NCBI RefSeq assembly: GCF_000349325.1
Contig: NC_020504.1
Span: forward strand, 2,762,053 to 2,826,052
Reading direction: 5' to 3'
Length of the DNA stretch: 64,000 nucleotides
From: Streptomyces davaonensis JCM 4913
GTDB taxonomy: Bacteria > Actinomycetota > Actinomycetes > Streptomycetales > Streptomycetaceae
Shown: positions 48,786-57,672 of the stretch, piece after piece
Position numbering within the stretch: the stretch's first letter is position 1
Layout of the letters: every line of letters starts with the position of its first letter
Translations under genes and position numbers: made by a program
Notes under the pieces: generated by a model
Databases searched by the model: none
What the model was told of the DNA's origin: nothing
Seen by the model: only the letters and a program-made list of their open reading frames with translations

Positions 48786-50459
48786 TCAGGACTCTGCCAG
48801 GTCCGTCTCGTACAGGTCGTAGGAGCGGTGCTGCTCGTAGCGTTCGAGGACCGCGTCGAAGAGCCGCCCCTCGAGGGCCTCCTGCGGGGCCTTCGGTATG
48901 TCCAGGCCCAGCAGGGCGCCCAGCCGGTGCAGCGCCCCGGTGATCCACGCCGGGTCGGCGAGGAAGGTGCCGGGCCGGGCGTCGCGGTGTTCACGCCAGA
49001 CGCCGAGGCTGGCCGCCGCGGCGCAGACCAGGGCGTAGCGGTCGGTGAGGGCGAGGGTGTCCGGGGTGGAGAGCCCGTCGCCGGGGGTGATTTTGGCGAA
49101 CCGTCCGCGCAGCGTGCGGAGTTCTCCGAGGAAGGCGGTGACCAGCTCGCCCAGCTCGCCGCCGACGCCGGAACAGGCGCCCAGGATCGGGACGATGGGG
49201 TCGGAGGTCCCGGCGGGCGTCACGGCGCCGAGATCGGCGGGCGGCAGGTCTTCCCAGGGCCGCAGAAGCGTGGCCGGCGGCGCGTCGTCCACCAGCCAGG
49301 ACTCCCGTGCCAGCTGCGGCAGTTGGGCGACCAGCATGGCCTGGCGGGCGGCGGTGCCCGCGTGGCCCTGGGCCAGCAGCGGCAGATCGCGCGCCATCCG
49401 CCCGAAGGCACCGTAGGGGCCCTTGGCGTCGAAGTACGCCTCGCCCAGCACGGTGGACAGATCGTGCGCGGAGTCCTGGAGGAGCTTGGGCACGGTGTAG
49501 GCGGCGGCCGCGGCGCAGGCGCTGACCCGATCGGGCAGCAGATGCAGGCCACGTGCGGCGGCCAGGGCGATGCTGTCGCTGATCAGCAGGTCCAGCAGGG
49601 CACCGGTCAGCACCTCGCGCCCGTACGTCGACTTCAGCGGGCCGTAGGGGTCCTCGCCCCGGGTCTCGACGGCGAACCGGATGGCCGTGCGCAGCACGGT
49701 GTCGGCGGCGGCGATCAGCACCGAGGGCAGCAGCGCGCGGGTGACGACCGAGCAGCGTACGGCCAGGCCCATGCCCTGGCCCGCCTCGCCCACCACGGCC
49801 TCGTCGGGCACGGGGCAGCCGCTGAACTCCAGGCCGCCGAACTCGCAGCCGTCCAGGCCGACCGTCCGGTAGCGGTGGAGGGTGCGCAGGGAACCCTCGG
49901 GCAGGATCTCGCGGTCGATCAGCAGCACTTCGTGCGTGCCGTCCTCGGTGCCGGCGATGACGGTGAGACCGCGGGCGCGGGCGTAGTTGAGCACGGCGGT
50001 CTTGGCGCCGTCCAGGCGCCGCCGGCCATCGCCCTTGACGAGCGCGAACTCGTCGCGCACGAAGTCGTTGGCGTGCGCGACGGCGGGCCGGGCGACGGCG
50101 ATCCGGCCACCGCCGAGCAGCAGTGCCGCGGTCCATTCCCGCTGCGCCGCATCGCCCGCGGTCCACACGGGCGTGGCGGCGAAGTAGCAGTTGAGCCCGT
50201 ATCCGAACCCGAGCGAGAGATCCCGTCGGCAGGCGGGCCGCACCACGCGGCCGAGCCCGTCGATCCGCTCCAGCCGCCCGCCGTACTCCACCGGCACGAA
50301 CTCGGCGCCGAACTCATGGTCGTCCAGCAGCCGTTCGGCCCGTGCGAGCGACTCGCCCTTGAGCGCACCGGTCCCTAAGGGGGCCAGCGCACGCTCCAGT
50401 TCGTCCGTACGGATCCGGAGCCGTCCCTCGGCCGTGGTCGCACGCACAGATCGCTCCAC
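48786..50459 (-). CDS. Acyl-CoA/ACP dehydrogenase-fold flavoprotein
   Basis: A 557-residue protein of the acyl-CoA dehydrogenase superfamily, longer than the usual 380 or so. VPVEYGGRLERIDGLGRVV matches the VPxExGG region, RTVGLDGCEFGGLEFSGCPV the middle beta-domain and GEAYFDAKGPYGAFGRMARD the FAD/dimer region; the C-terminal extension continues to YEQHRSYDLYETDL. The canonical acid motif near the end of short ACADs is not clear, so the catalytic base is uncertain. Context (acyl-AMP ligase, ACP) suggests desaturation of an ACP-bound acyl chain. GTG start at 50459; the spacer upstream carries a SARP-type box at 50543-50563. Confidence 0.75.
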   Translation of the reverse strand: MERSVRATTAEGRLRIRTDELERALAPLGTGALKGESLARAERLLDDHEFGAEFVPVEYGGRLERIDGLGRVVRPACRRDLSLGFGYGLNCYFAATPVWTAGDAAQREWTAALLLGGGRIAVARPAVAHANDFVRDEFALVKGDGRRRLDGAKTAVLNYARARGLTVIAGTEDGTHEVLLIDREILPEGSLRTLHRYRTVGLDGCEFGGLEFSGCPVPDEAVVGEAGQGMGLAVRCSVVTRALLPSVLIAAADTVLRTAIRFAVETRGEDPYGPLKSTYGREVLTGALLDLLISDSIALAAARGLHLLPDRVSACAAAAAYTVPKLLQDSAHDLSTVLGEAYFDAKGPYGAFGRMARDLPLLAQGHAGTAARQAMLVAQLPQLARESWLVDDAPPATLLRPWEDLPPADLGAVTPAGTSDPIVPILGACSGVGGELGELVTAFLGELRTLRGRFAKITPGDGLSTPDTLALTDRYALVCAAAASLGVWREHRDARPGTFLADPAWITGALHRLGALLGLDIPKAPQEALEGRLFDAVLERYEQHRSYDLYETDLAES

Positions 50460-50542
50460 CGGGTGTCACTCCTCGCGGTCCGCAGGGTCCGATCCGTCCC
50501 CGTGCGACCGGCTGTCGCGCCCACCCGCACGAGAACGAACCA

Positions 50543-50563
50543 AGGCTGCGCCGGACCACTCAA
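50543..50563 (-). promoter_or_regulatory. Candidate SARP-type promoter of the dehydrogenase-ACP-PPTase-ACP operon
   Basis: On the minus strand TTGAGT (50563-50558), 9 nt, CAGCCT (50548-50543). The -10 resembles that of the rmlB box (CAGTCT). A TTGAC and TTGGT pair spaced 11 bp lies further upstream on the same strand. Confidence 0.55.
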
Positions 50564-50632
50564 GCCCTGGTGGACCGCACCAAGTGACCGTCAAGTGGAA
50601 TATGCCCAGGTCAGGTCGGAGGGGTCCGGGTC

Positions 50633-51652
50633 CTAGGCCGACCCCCCGCCCGGCGGCCGTAACCATGCTACCGACGCGCGGGGACCGTCGTCGGCCCGGG
50701 GCGCCCGTTCCGTGGGATCGCCGAGCACCAGGCAGTCCAGCGCCTGTCGCAGGCGGTCCCGTTCCTCGTGCGGCGCGCCCATGCAGCCGTCCAGCAGCGA
50801 GACCGCCCGATGGCCGTGCCGCCGGGCCTGCACGGCGAGCCCGTGTCCCGGCCCGACCTCGGCGCACAACAGGGCGCCCACCGTGGTCAGTTGGGCAAGG
50901 GCGGCGTCCAGCAGCACCGGACGCGAGGGTTGCAGCGCCCAGAACTCGGGGTCGACCGCGCGCTCCGGCTCCGGACGACCGCCCGCGCACCCGGACAGCA
51001 GCGGTGTATGGGGGATGGTGTACGCGGACTCCTCGAAGGCCGGCAAGGTGTCCCGGCAGGCCTCGGCCACCAGCGGGCCGTGCAGTCCCGCGGGCACCTG
51101 GACCCGCATCCAGGTCAGCCCCGCTCCCTCCAGCGCGCGCCGGGTGGCGGCGAGGCCGAACTCCGAGCCGGACACGATGGTCTGCCCCGGCCCGTTGCTC
51201 GCGGCCACCACCGTCCCGCCCCGGAGAAAGGGCGAGACCGCGGGCGGTGCCGCGGCGACGGCGAGCGCCCCACCCGCCGGCGCCCCGGCCAACGCCTCGG
51301 CCTGCACCGCGACCAGCCGCACCGCGTCCGTGAGAGGCAGCACCCCGGTCTGGACAGCGGCGACCAGCTCGCCGACACTTTGACCGAGGACCGCGCCGGG
51401 GCGCAGTCCTCGATCCCGAACCGTCTCGCTGAGCGCGTGGCAGACCGCGAACAGCAGCGGATGCACCTCGGCCACGGTGCGCAACCGCGCACCGGACGAC
51501 CACAGTCGGTACAACCGTTCACCGGTTTGACCCATCAGCCCCAGGACCGTGTCCATGGCCGTGGTGAAGGCGGGCTCGTACCGGTACAGGCCATAGGCCA
51601 TGGCGGGGTACTGAGCTCCCGCTCCGGGCAGGAGCAGCGCGACCGGCGGCAC
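50633..51652 (-). CDS. Discrete acyltransferase (malonyl-CoA:ACP transacylase family)
   Basis: A 339-residue acyltransferase-fold protein. LLLPGAGAQYPAMAYGLYRY matches the FPGQGxQ start; the nucleophile elbow is LGQSVGELVAAVQTG with Ser92 but Gln in place of the His of GHSxGE; the later His motif is weak (AGLHGPLV). The last 100 residues are diverged. It could load the type II ACPs or act in trans for the dead AT of the PltB-like PKS. GTG at 51652, 6 nt after the SARP stop, so the two are co-transcribed. Codon 331 is TTA (50662-50660), only nine codons before the end. Confidence 0.82.
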   Translation of the reverse strand: MPPVALLLPGAGAQYPAMAYGLYRYEPAFTTAMDTVLGLMGQTGERLYRLWSSGARLRTVAEVHPLLFAVCHALSETVRDRGLRPGAVLGQSVGELVAAVQTGVLPLTDAVRLVAVQAEALAGAPAGGALAVAAAPPAVSPFLRGGTVVAASNGPGQTIVSGSEFGLAATRRALEGAGLTWMRVQVPAGLHGPLVAEACRDTLPAFEESAYTIPHTPLLSGCAGGRPEPERAVDPEFWALQPSRPVLLDAALAQLTTVGALLCAEVGPGHGLAVQARRHGHRAVSLLDGCMGAPHEERDRLRQALDCLVLGDPTERAPRADDGPRASVAWLRPPGGGSA

Positions 51653-51658
51653 TTTCCG

Positions 51659-52489
51659 TCAGTACCGGCCCGGCGCTCGCACTCTGAAGAGCGAGAGCGG
51701 CTGGTCCAGCCGTAGTTCGGAGGAGGAGTCGAGCAACGCCCCCTGGAGCGACTGGAGTTCGTAGCTCGGATCGAGCCCGAGCTCACCGGCGAGCACATCG
51801 CGCAGCCGCTGGTAGACCTCCAGCGCCGTGGTCCGCCGCCCGGCCCGGTACAGGGCCAGCATCAACTGGAGGTGAATCCCCTCGTGCAGCGGATGCCGGG
51901 CCGCGAGCCCGAACAGCTCCCCGATGATCTCGTGATGGCGCCCGAGGAGCAGGTCCGCCTCGATACGGCGGCACAGTATGCCCATTCGGGACTCCTCCAG
52001 GCGGGTCACCTCGACGTCGAGGACCCGTCCGCACTCCACATCGGCGAGCGCGGGACCGCGCCACAGCGACAGGGCCTTGCGGAACAGGTCCGCCGCCGCC
52101 TCGTAGTCCCCCTTCTCCAGGGCCCGATGGCCGCCGCCGGAGAGCCGCTCGTACTCCCGGACGTCGACAGAACCGCCCTGGGTGTCCAGCAGATACCCGC
52201 CGGGCTGGGTCACGAGCACACTTTTCGCGCCCAGAGGCATATCAGGCGATGGGCCTCCGATGGCGGAGGTGATAAGGTTCCGAAGTTGAAGTATGTACGT
52301 CTGTAGGGTCGTTGCCACGCTGGGCGGTGGGGTCTCGCCCCAGACCTCCTCCACCAGCATCCCGACGGAGACGGGACGGTCAGGGTTGAGGGCCAGTACC
52401 GCGAGAACCTTGCGTGGCTTGACCGCGGAAGGCACCACAGACTTGCCGGTCTGCATCACTCTGCATGCGCCGAGCACTTCGATGTCCAT
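51659..52489 (-). CDS. SARP-family pathway activator
   Basis: A 276-residue Streptomyces antibiotic regulatory protein. The N-terminal OmpR-type winged helix (about 1-95: EVLGACRVMQTGKSVVPSAV, KVLAVLALNPDRPVSVGMLV, EEVWGETPPPSVATTLQTYI) is followed by the BTAD domain (about 100-250: YERLSGGGHRALEKGDYEAA, ARHPLHEGIHLQLMLALYRA, ALEVYQRLRDVLAGELGLDP). SARPs bind short direct repeats at the -35 of cluster promoters and recruit RNA polymerase; boxes of this type recur in the window. The ATG at 52489 places AGAGAGG at correct distance; the ATG at 52495 would abut it. No TTA codon was seen in the gene. Two TTGAGT repeats at 52595-52616 could mean autoactivation. Confidence 0.95.
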   Translation of the reverse strand: MDIEVLGACRVMQTGKSVVPSAVKPRKVLAVLALNPDRPVSVGMLVEEVWGETPPPSVATTLQTYILQLRNLITSAIGGPSPDMPLGAKSVLVTQPGGYLLDTQGGSVDVREYERLSGGGHRALEKGDYEAAADLFRKALSLWRGPALADVECGRVLDVEVTRLEESRMGILCRRIEADLLLGRHHEIIGELFGLAARHPLHEGIHLQLMLALYRAGRRTTALEVYQRLRDVLAGELGLDPSYELQSLQGALLDSSSELRLDQPLSLFRVRAPGRY

Positions 52490-52594
52490 CGGCATCCTCT
52501 CTGTTGCCTGCACTCCGCTGCTGGACTTCCGCAGCATGGGTTCCGCTCGGTGATGTGATGGTCACGTGATGGTCCGGCGAGTGCCTGGACAAGC

Positions 52595-52616
52595 ACTCAA
52601 CTCGGACTCAAGTCGG
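52595..52616 (-). promoter_or_regulatory. 11-bp tandem repeat, candidate SARP operator
   Basis: ACTCAACTCGG (52595-52605) is followed directly by ACTCAAGTCGG (52606-52616), so the minus strand carries two TTGAGT heptamers exactly 11 bp apart. It overlaps the last codons of the acyl-AMP ligase gene and lies about 106 nt upstream of the SARP start. No good -10 at N9 is seen (GGCACT), so whether it drives the SARP gene is uncertain. Confidence 0.6.
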
Positions 52617-54342
52617 CCTGGAACACGGGTACTTGCGGATAGAGGGGCCGTATCCCGCCACTCCGCAGCAGCCCGCGCATGGCCGAGCGCTGGAGCTTGC
52701 CACTGGTCGTACGCCGTACCACGCCCTGCCGGACGAGCAGGATGACGGCGTCGGGGATCCCGAACTCCCCGTCGAGATGGGTCTGTACGGCCTCGGCGAG
52801 CGACGGCAGTTCACCGTCGAGGAGGCCGTTCTCGCGCACTTCCTGGATCACGATGAGCCGGTCACGCTCCGGCCCCGTGGTGACGGCCGCCGTGACCCCG
52901 AACTTGGGGTTCAGGCCCTGGACCGAGGTCTCGATGTCCTCCGGCGCTACATCGACCCCGTTGACAACGACGCCCTCCTTGAGCCGTCCGATCACGAACA
53001 GCTCGCCGTGATCGTCCACGGCACCCAGGTCGCCACTGCGCAAAAACGATCCGTCATGGGCGGAGGTGACCGCTCCGAAACTTTCCTCGGTCTCGGCCCG
53101 GCGCCGCCAGTAACCCGGCGCCACGCTCTCGCCCCGGATCCAGATCTCGCCCACCCGCCCCGGCTCCAGCACCTGCCGGGTCTCCGGGTCGACGATACGT
53201 AACTCCACCCCGTACGGCCGCCCCACGCCGACCAGGGTCCGACTGAGCGTGCCGCCCCGCGGTGCGGCCAGCCGGCCGGCGGCGAGCGCGATGCTGTCCA
53301 CCGCACGCTCCACCGGGAGCCGCCCGGGGCTGCCGCCCGTCACCAGCAGGGTCGCCTCGGCGAGCCCGTACGCCGGATAGAAGGTCTCGGGCCGGAACCC
53401 GGCCGGGGCGAACCGCTCCGCGAAGGCGGCCATGGTGGGCTCCCGCACGGGTTCGGCGCCGTTGACGGCGACCTGCCACGAGGACAGACCGAGCCGCTCG
53501 ACCTCCTCGTCCGTGGCCGCGCGGACACACATGTCGTACGCGTAGTCAGGGCCGCCGGACACCGTGACGCCGTACCGCTCGATCATCCGCAGCCAGCTCA
53601 GCGGCCGGGCGGCGAAGGTGGCGGCGGGCATCAGCACACCCCGGGCCCCGAGGTGCAGCGGATGCAGCAACTGCCCCACCAGACCCATGTCGTGGTACGG
53701 CGGCAGCCAGCCCCCGATCACCGAGTGCTCGTCCGTCCCGAGCGCCCGGGTGATGGCCTCCTGTCCGGCCAGCAGGTTCCGCTGGCTGATCAGGACGCCC
53801 TTGACCTGGGTCACCGAGCCGGACGTGTACTGGATGAGGGCGATGTCCTCGTCCGCCGCGACCGTCGGCCGCCAGTCCTCCGGGTCGGGCAGCGCGGCCC
53901 GGTCCGCCGCGAGGCACACCAGGTCACTGCCCGCGAAGAGCCGGGACAGCTCGGCCGCCACGGCGGAGTCCGCGAGCGCCAGGGACACATCGGCGTCCTT
54001 GGCGATGGCGGTCAGCCGACGGACATTGCGCCCGCCGTCCAGCGGGGACGGACAGGGCACCGCGGTCGCCCCGGCGTAGAAGCAGCCGAGCAACGCGGCG
54101 ATTTGCAGCGGTCCTTCGCAGTTCGGCAGCAGCACGCGCTGTGCCGCACCGCCCTGCGACTGGAGCCAGGCCGCCAACTGCCGTGCCTGCCGGTCGAGTT
54201 CACCGTACGTCAGAGTCCGGACCGGCGATCCCGACCCCTCGTCACGGCTCGGGGTTGACTCGGCGCCGACGAAGCTGAAGGCTTCGCGGCTGGGATCCGC
54301 CGCCTCCATGCGACGTCGTAATGCGCCAAGAAAACCACCCAT
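52597..54342 (-). CDS. Fatty acyl-AMP ligase (FAAL-type)
   Basis: A 581-residue AMP-forming ligase of the FAAL subfamily. ALIQYTSGSVTQVKGVLISQ is the ATP loop, WLPPYHDMGLVGQLLHPLHL the FAAL landmark, FYPAYGLAEATLLVTGG the adenine region and FLRSGDLGAVDDHGELFVIG the core Asp; VVRRTTSGKLQRSAMRG carries the C-terminal Lys. FAALs form acyl-AMP and pass it to an ACP rather than CoA; the ACP at 48471 is a likely acceptor. Codon 381 is TTA (53202-53200). The ATG at 54342 has a G-rich SD (GGGGGCGG). Driven by the box at 54375-54395. Confidence 0.9.
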   Translation of the reverse strand: MGGFLGALRRRMEAADPSREAFSFVGAESTPSRDEGSGSPVRTLTYGELDRQARQLAAWLQSQGGAAQRVLLPNCEGPLQIAALLGCFYAGATAVPCPSPLDGGRNVRRLTAIAKDADVSLALADSAVAAELSRLFAGSDLVCLAADRAALPDPEDWRPTVAADEDIALIQYTSGSVTQVKGVLISQRNLLAGQEAITRALGTDEHSVIGGWLPPYHDMGLVGQLLHPLHLGARGVLMPAATFAARPLSWLRMIERYGVTVSGGPDYAYDMCVRAATDEEVERLGLSSWQVAVNGAEPVREPTMAAFAERFAPAGFRPETFYPAYGLAEATLLVTGGSPGRLPVERAVDSIALAAGRLAAPRGGTLSRTLVGVGRPYGVELRIVDPETRQVLEPGRVGEIWIRGESVAPGYWRRRAETEESFGAVTSAHDGSFLRSGDLGAVDDHGELFVIGRLKEGVVVNGVDVAPEDIETSVQGLNPKFGVTAAVTTGPERDRLIVIQEVRENGLLDGELPSLAEAVQTHLDGEFGIPDAVILLVRQGVVRRTTSGKLQRSAMRGLLRSGGIRPLYPQVPVFQADLSPS

Positions 54343-54374
54343 TTCGAACCGCCCCCGTTCGACTCAATGGCGCG

Positions 54375-54417
54375 AAGCTAACGGCCGATGCTCAAGGAAC
54401 GCATGACCTCTCCTCGA
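54375..54417 (-). promoter_or_regulatory. Candidate SARP-type promoter of the acyl-AMP ligase gene
   Basis: On the minus strand TCGAG (54417), TCATG (54406) and TTGAGC (54395) step down at exact 11-bp intervals, then 9 nt and TAGCTT (54380-54375). This is the fullest repeat series in the window. The 579-nt divergent spacer 54343-54921 has no gene I can support; besides this box it holds a GATCCG-GT-CGGATC dyad at 54507-54520. Confidence 0.65.
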
Positions 54418-54921
54418 CCCCCGGAAGGGCGTCGGGCGCTTGAGACGCATCATAACGAGGGAAGATGCCGTCGCGGTACGGGTAATTCATGATGTGTTGA
54501 GGAACCGATCCGGTCGGATCCTGTCCGCGACTCGCCACCGCACCCGCGCTGAACTTGGCAAGTATCGCTCGGAGCCACACCGTCCGGATCAGAACAGATT
54601 CTCGAAACTCACGACTTGGCCGCGATCGAACCCCTCTTCGATCTCCATCGAGGGGCAGGAGGGGGCCGAGAAACGACCGAGGCACCCTTCAGCGCCGACT
54701 CATTACCGGGCGGCCGCCGCACCGGTTCTCAAGGTCGCCACGAGTTGGAGGGGCCACCCTGACTGCCGGGCCCGTGGCCCCTCCAGTCTCCGCCGTCCCC
54801 GTCGGCGCGCGAACATCACCGCATCCACTGGTGCTCCGGGGATCCTCCAAGACTCCTCCAGCCCGTTCCCCGACGTTGAGTGACGGCACGCCATCGGTCC
54901 CGCGGCGAGGAGGCATCATCC

Positions 54922-56025
54922 ATGTCCGGCTCGTTACTCTCCCCCACCGACACGTCCGGCGCGGTACGGCAGGCCACCGAACTGGCCGCCCGGCACGCCT
55001 CGGACGCGGACCTCGCTCGGCGACTGCCCGGCGAGGTGGTGGACGCTCTGGTCGCGGCGGGGTTCGCCCGGCACTTCGTGCCGGCCCGCTGGGGCGGACG
55101 GGCCGGCGGTTTCACGGAGTTGCTCGACTCGGTGTCCACGGTGGGCGAGGGCTGCACCTCGGCCGCCTGGATCGCCACGGTCACCGCCGGGGCCGCCCGG
55201 ATGGGGGCCTGCCTGCCGGAGGAAGGACAGAGCGAGCTCTGGTCGGGCGGCGCCGACACCGTCGTCGTGGGAGCGCTCAACCCCACCGGGAAGGCCGTGC
55301 CGGTCGCCGGCGGCTGGCGGCTCACCGGTCAGTGGCCGCTGGTCAGCGGGGTGGACTTCGCCGACTGGACGCTGGTCTGCGCGATGGCACCCCGGCACGA
55401 GCGGGAGGAGGCCCGGTTCTTCGCCGTGCCGCGCCACGACTACCGGGTCGCGGACACCTGGTTCAACGTCGGCATGCGGGCGACCGGCAGCAACACCCTG
55501 ATCTCGGACGGGGCGTTCGTCCCCGAGCACCGGTCCGTCGCGCGCGAGGACATCTGGCGCGGGCGGGCCGTCGGCTCCGCCGCGCGCTGCCACACCGCAC
55601 CGCTGCGGTCGATCAGCGGCACCCTGTTCGCCGCCCCCGCGCTAGGTGCGGCCCGCGCGGCCGTGCGGGCCTGGTCGGCGCGCATGGTGGGCAGGCCGGG
55701 CCCGGCGGCGCAGGGCGTACTGGCCCGCGCCGAGGGTGACATCGAGGGCGCGGCCCTGCTGCTGCACCGGGTGGCGCGCACCGCCGACGACGGTACCGGC
55801 GACGCGCACGAGCGCACCCGGGCACCGCGGGACTGCGCGCTGGCCGCGGACCACCTCGTCGACGCGGTGGAGCGGCTCTTCCGCTCGGCGGGCTCCGGCG
55901 CCCAGGCCGAGGCCGACCCGCTCCAGCGGATCTGGCGCGATGTGCACTGCGTGGCCAGCCATGCCGCCCTGCGCTTCGAGACCGCGGGCATCGCGCACGG
56001 CGGTCAGTTGCTGGGCGCCGGCTGA
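54922..56025 (+). CDS. Reduced-flavin-dependent monooxygenase of the acyl-CoA dehydrogenase fold
   Basis: A 367-residue protein of the HsaA/ActVA-ORF5 type: LPGEVVDALVAAGFARHFVP, RWGGRAGGFTELLDSVSTVG, CTSAAWIATVTAGAARMGAC, VAGGWRLTGQWPLVSGVDFA, and WFNVGMRATGSNTLISDGAF. These group D monooxygenases use FMNH2 or FADH2 from a separate reductase to hydroxylate aromatic polyketides. The only reductase in view is 16621-17142. GAGGAGG stands 8 nt before the ATG at 54922. It is the first of three rightward genes with small gaps (SnoaL-like, LLM). The alternative, a true acyl-CoA dehydrogenase, is less likely because the ACAD catalytic region is absent. Confidence 0.82.
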   Translation: MSGSLLSPTDTSGAVRQATELAARHASDADLARRLPGEVVDALVAAGFARHFVPARWGGRAGGFTELLDSVSTVGEGCTSAAWIATVTAGAARMGACLPEEGQSELWSGGADTVVVGALNPTGKAVPVAGGWRLTGQWPLVSGVDFADWTLVCAMAPRHEREEARFFAVPRHDYRVADTWFNVGMRATGSNTLISDGAFVPEHRSVAREDIWRGRAVGSAARCHTAPLRSISGTLFAAPALGAARAAVRAWSARMVGRPGPAAQGVLARAEGDIEGAALLLHRVARTADDGTGDAHERTRAPRDCALAADHLVDAVERLFRSAGSGAQAEADPLQRIWRDVHCVASHAALRFETAGIAHGGQLLGAG

Positions 56026-56084
56026 GGAAGAGCCCACAGCCCGACCGACCCAGGCCACATCCATACAGAGAAGGAGTGACCGAG

Positions 56085-56540
56085 TTGCACGGAGAAACCG
56101 CTCCACCTCCCACCGGCCCGTTCGCCGATCCCGCCCTCTACACCGAGATCACCCAGTTCTACGCCTGGCACATGGCGCTGATGGACGAGGGCGAGCCGGA
56201 CGCCTGGGCCGACGCCTACACCGAGGATGCCGTCTTCGAGGAACCGGGGCGGACCAATGTGCTGCGCGGCCGGGAGGCCATCCGGGCCTCGATCACCAAG
56301 CGCACGGCGGAACTCGCCGCGGCCGGCACCGTCATGCGGCACTGGATGAGCAACCTGGCCGTCACCCCGCAGCCGGACGGAACGCTGCGCGCCACGTACT
56401 ACTCGCTGGCGATGCGGGCGCCCCGGGGCGAGCGGCCCGACATCTTCGCCCATGTCGTCTGCCGGGACGCGCTGGTCCGGGAGGGCGAGCGCTGGCTCAT
56501 ACGGCATCGGCACGTCGGCATCGACGCCTTGGAGAAGTGA
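56085..56540 (+). CDS. SnoaL/NTF2-like protein
   Basis: A 151-residue protein with an NTF2-like fold pattern: LYTEITQFYAWHMALMDEGE, DAWADAYTEDAVFEEPGRTN, LRGREAIRASITKRTAELAA and VCRDALVREGERWLIRHRHV. In type II PKS clusters such proteins act as ring cyclases (SnoaL) or hydroxylation helpers, but the fold is used widely. The TTG at 56085 is proposed because AAGGAG ends 8 nt before it; the GTG at 56076 directly abuts that SD and is unlikely. It precedes the LLM gene by 6 nt, so the two may act together. Confidence 0.75.
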   Translation: MHGETAPPPTGPFADPALYTEITQFYAWHMALMDEGEPDAWADAYTEDAVFEEPGRTNVLRGREAIRASITKRTAELAAAGTVMRHWMSNLAVTPQPDGTLRATYYSLAMRAPRGERPDIFAHVVCRDALVREGERWLIRHRHVGIDALEK

Positions 56541-56546
56541 GGGGAC

Positions 56547-57611
56547 ATGCGGATCGGAATCGTCTTCTTTCCCACTGTGGGCCCGGCCGACAAACCGGCC
56601 GCACAGTATTTCGACGAGTGCCTGCGATTAGTGGACCTGGCGGAGGAACTGGGCTACGACCACGTCAAGATAGTCGAGCACTACTTCTTCACCTACGGCG
56701 GTTACAGCCCCGACGCCACGACATTCCTCGCGGCCGCCGCGGGCCGGACCCGACGCGTCAGGCTCGGGACCAGCGCCACCATTCCGGCATTCCAGCACCC
56801 CGTGAAACTGGCCGGGAAACTCGCCATGCTCGACAATCTCTCCGGCGGACGGCTCGATGCCGCCTTCGGACGGGCCTTCCTGCCCGATGAGTTCGAGGCG
56901 TTCGGCATTCCGATCGACGAGAGCCGGCGGCGCTTCACCGAGAATGTCGCGGCCATTCAGAAGCTGTGGGCCGAGGAAGACGTCGTATGGGACGGGGAGT
57001 TCCACAGGTTCGGCCCCGTCACCCTGCTGCCGCGGCCGGTGCAGCAGCCGCATCCGCCCGTCTTCGTGACCACCGCGCAGAGCCTGGACTCCGTCGCCGA
57101 CGCCGCCCGGCTCGGCCACCACCTCCAGACGGTGCCCAACGCCATGTCCCGGGAAGGTCTTGAGGAGCGGCTGAGTCTCTTCCGCGCACAGTGGGCGGGG
57201 GCGGACGAACCGCGGATCCACCTCAGCTATCCGACCGTGGTGAACGAGGACCCCGAGTACGCGCGCAAGGCGGGGCGGGCGGACGACGAGGCGAACACGG
57301 CGTCGTTCCGGACCGCGGTCGAGTCCTGGCGGAAGGTGTCGAGCGAGGCGTATCCCGGCTACGGCAAGCTGGCCGAGAAGCTGGCCCGGGGCGCCGACTT
57401 CGACGCGAAGGTGGGCGAGAACAAACTGCTGGTCGGCACTCCGGACGCGGTCCGGGGCCAGTTGGAGACCATCGCCGAGTGGTACGGCGACGACGTCACC
57501 CTCAGCCTCGGCGTCCACTCGGGCCATCTGTCCTTCGAGGACGCGGCCACCACCCTGCGTCTGCTGGCCGAGAAGGTGCTGCCCGGACTGTTCCCGCTCC
57601 AGGCGGCCTGA
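56547..57611 (+). CDS. LLM-class (bacterial luciferase-like) flavin oxidoreductase
   Basis: A 354-residue TIM-barrel protein of the luciferase-like superfamily: [80 protein letters not shown] and [20 protein letters not shown]. Such enzymes use FMNH2 or F420 for oxygenation or reduction; the sequence does not tell which. GAGGGGAC precedes the ATG at 56547. Codon 28 is TTA (56628-56630), suggesting bldA dependence. Last gene of the 54.9-57.6 kb operon, followed by a terminator. Confidence 0.9.
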   Translation: MRIGIVFFPTVGPADKPAAQYFDECLRLVDLAEELGYDHVKIVEHYFFTYGGYSPDATTFLAAAAGRTRRVRLGTSATIPAFQHPVKLAGKLAMLDNLSGGRLDAAFGRAFLPDEFEAFGIPIDESRRRFTENVAAIQKLWAEEDVVWDGEFHRFGPVTLLPRPVQQPHPPVFVTTAQSLDSVADAARLGHHLQTVPNAMSREGLEERLSLFRAQWAGADEPRIHLSYPTVVNEDPEYARKAGRADDEANTASFRTAVESWRKVSSEAYPGYGKLAEKLARGADFDAKVGENKLLVGTPDAVRGQLETIAEWYGDDVTLSLGVHSGHLSFEDAATTLRLLAEKVLPGLFPLQAA

Positions 57612-57618
57612 ACGACAA

Positions 57619-57654
57619 GTGCCGTCCCGGGCCCGCCGGCTTCCGGGACGGCAC
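57619..57654. terminator. Terminator between LLM gene and rmlB
   Basis: A perfect 12-bp stem GTGCCGTCCCGG (57619-57630) with 57643-57654 and a 12-nt loop in the short gap between converging genes. Confidence 0.85.
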
Positions 57655-57672
57655 GTTCCTGTCGCGGCCCTT

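Noticed and set aside
54392..54685. A 97-codon minus-strand frame in the FAAL/monooxygenase spacer
   Set aside because: No SD, no recognisable motif, and the region carries regulatory repeats; kept as non-coding.
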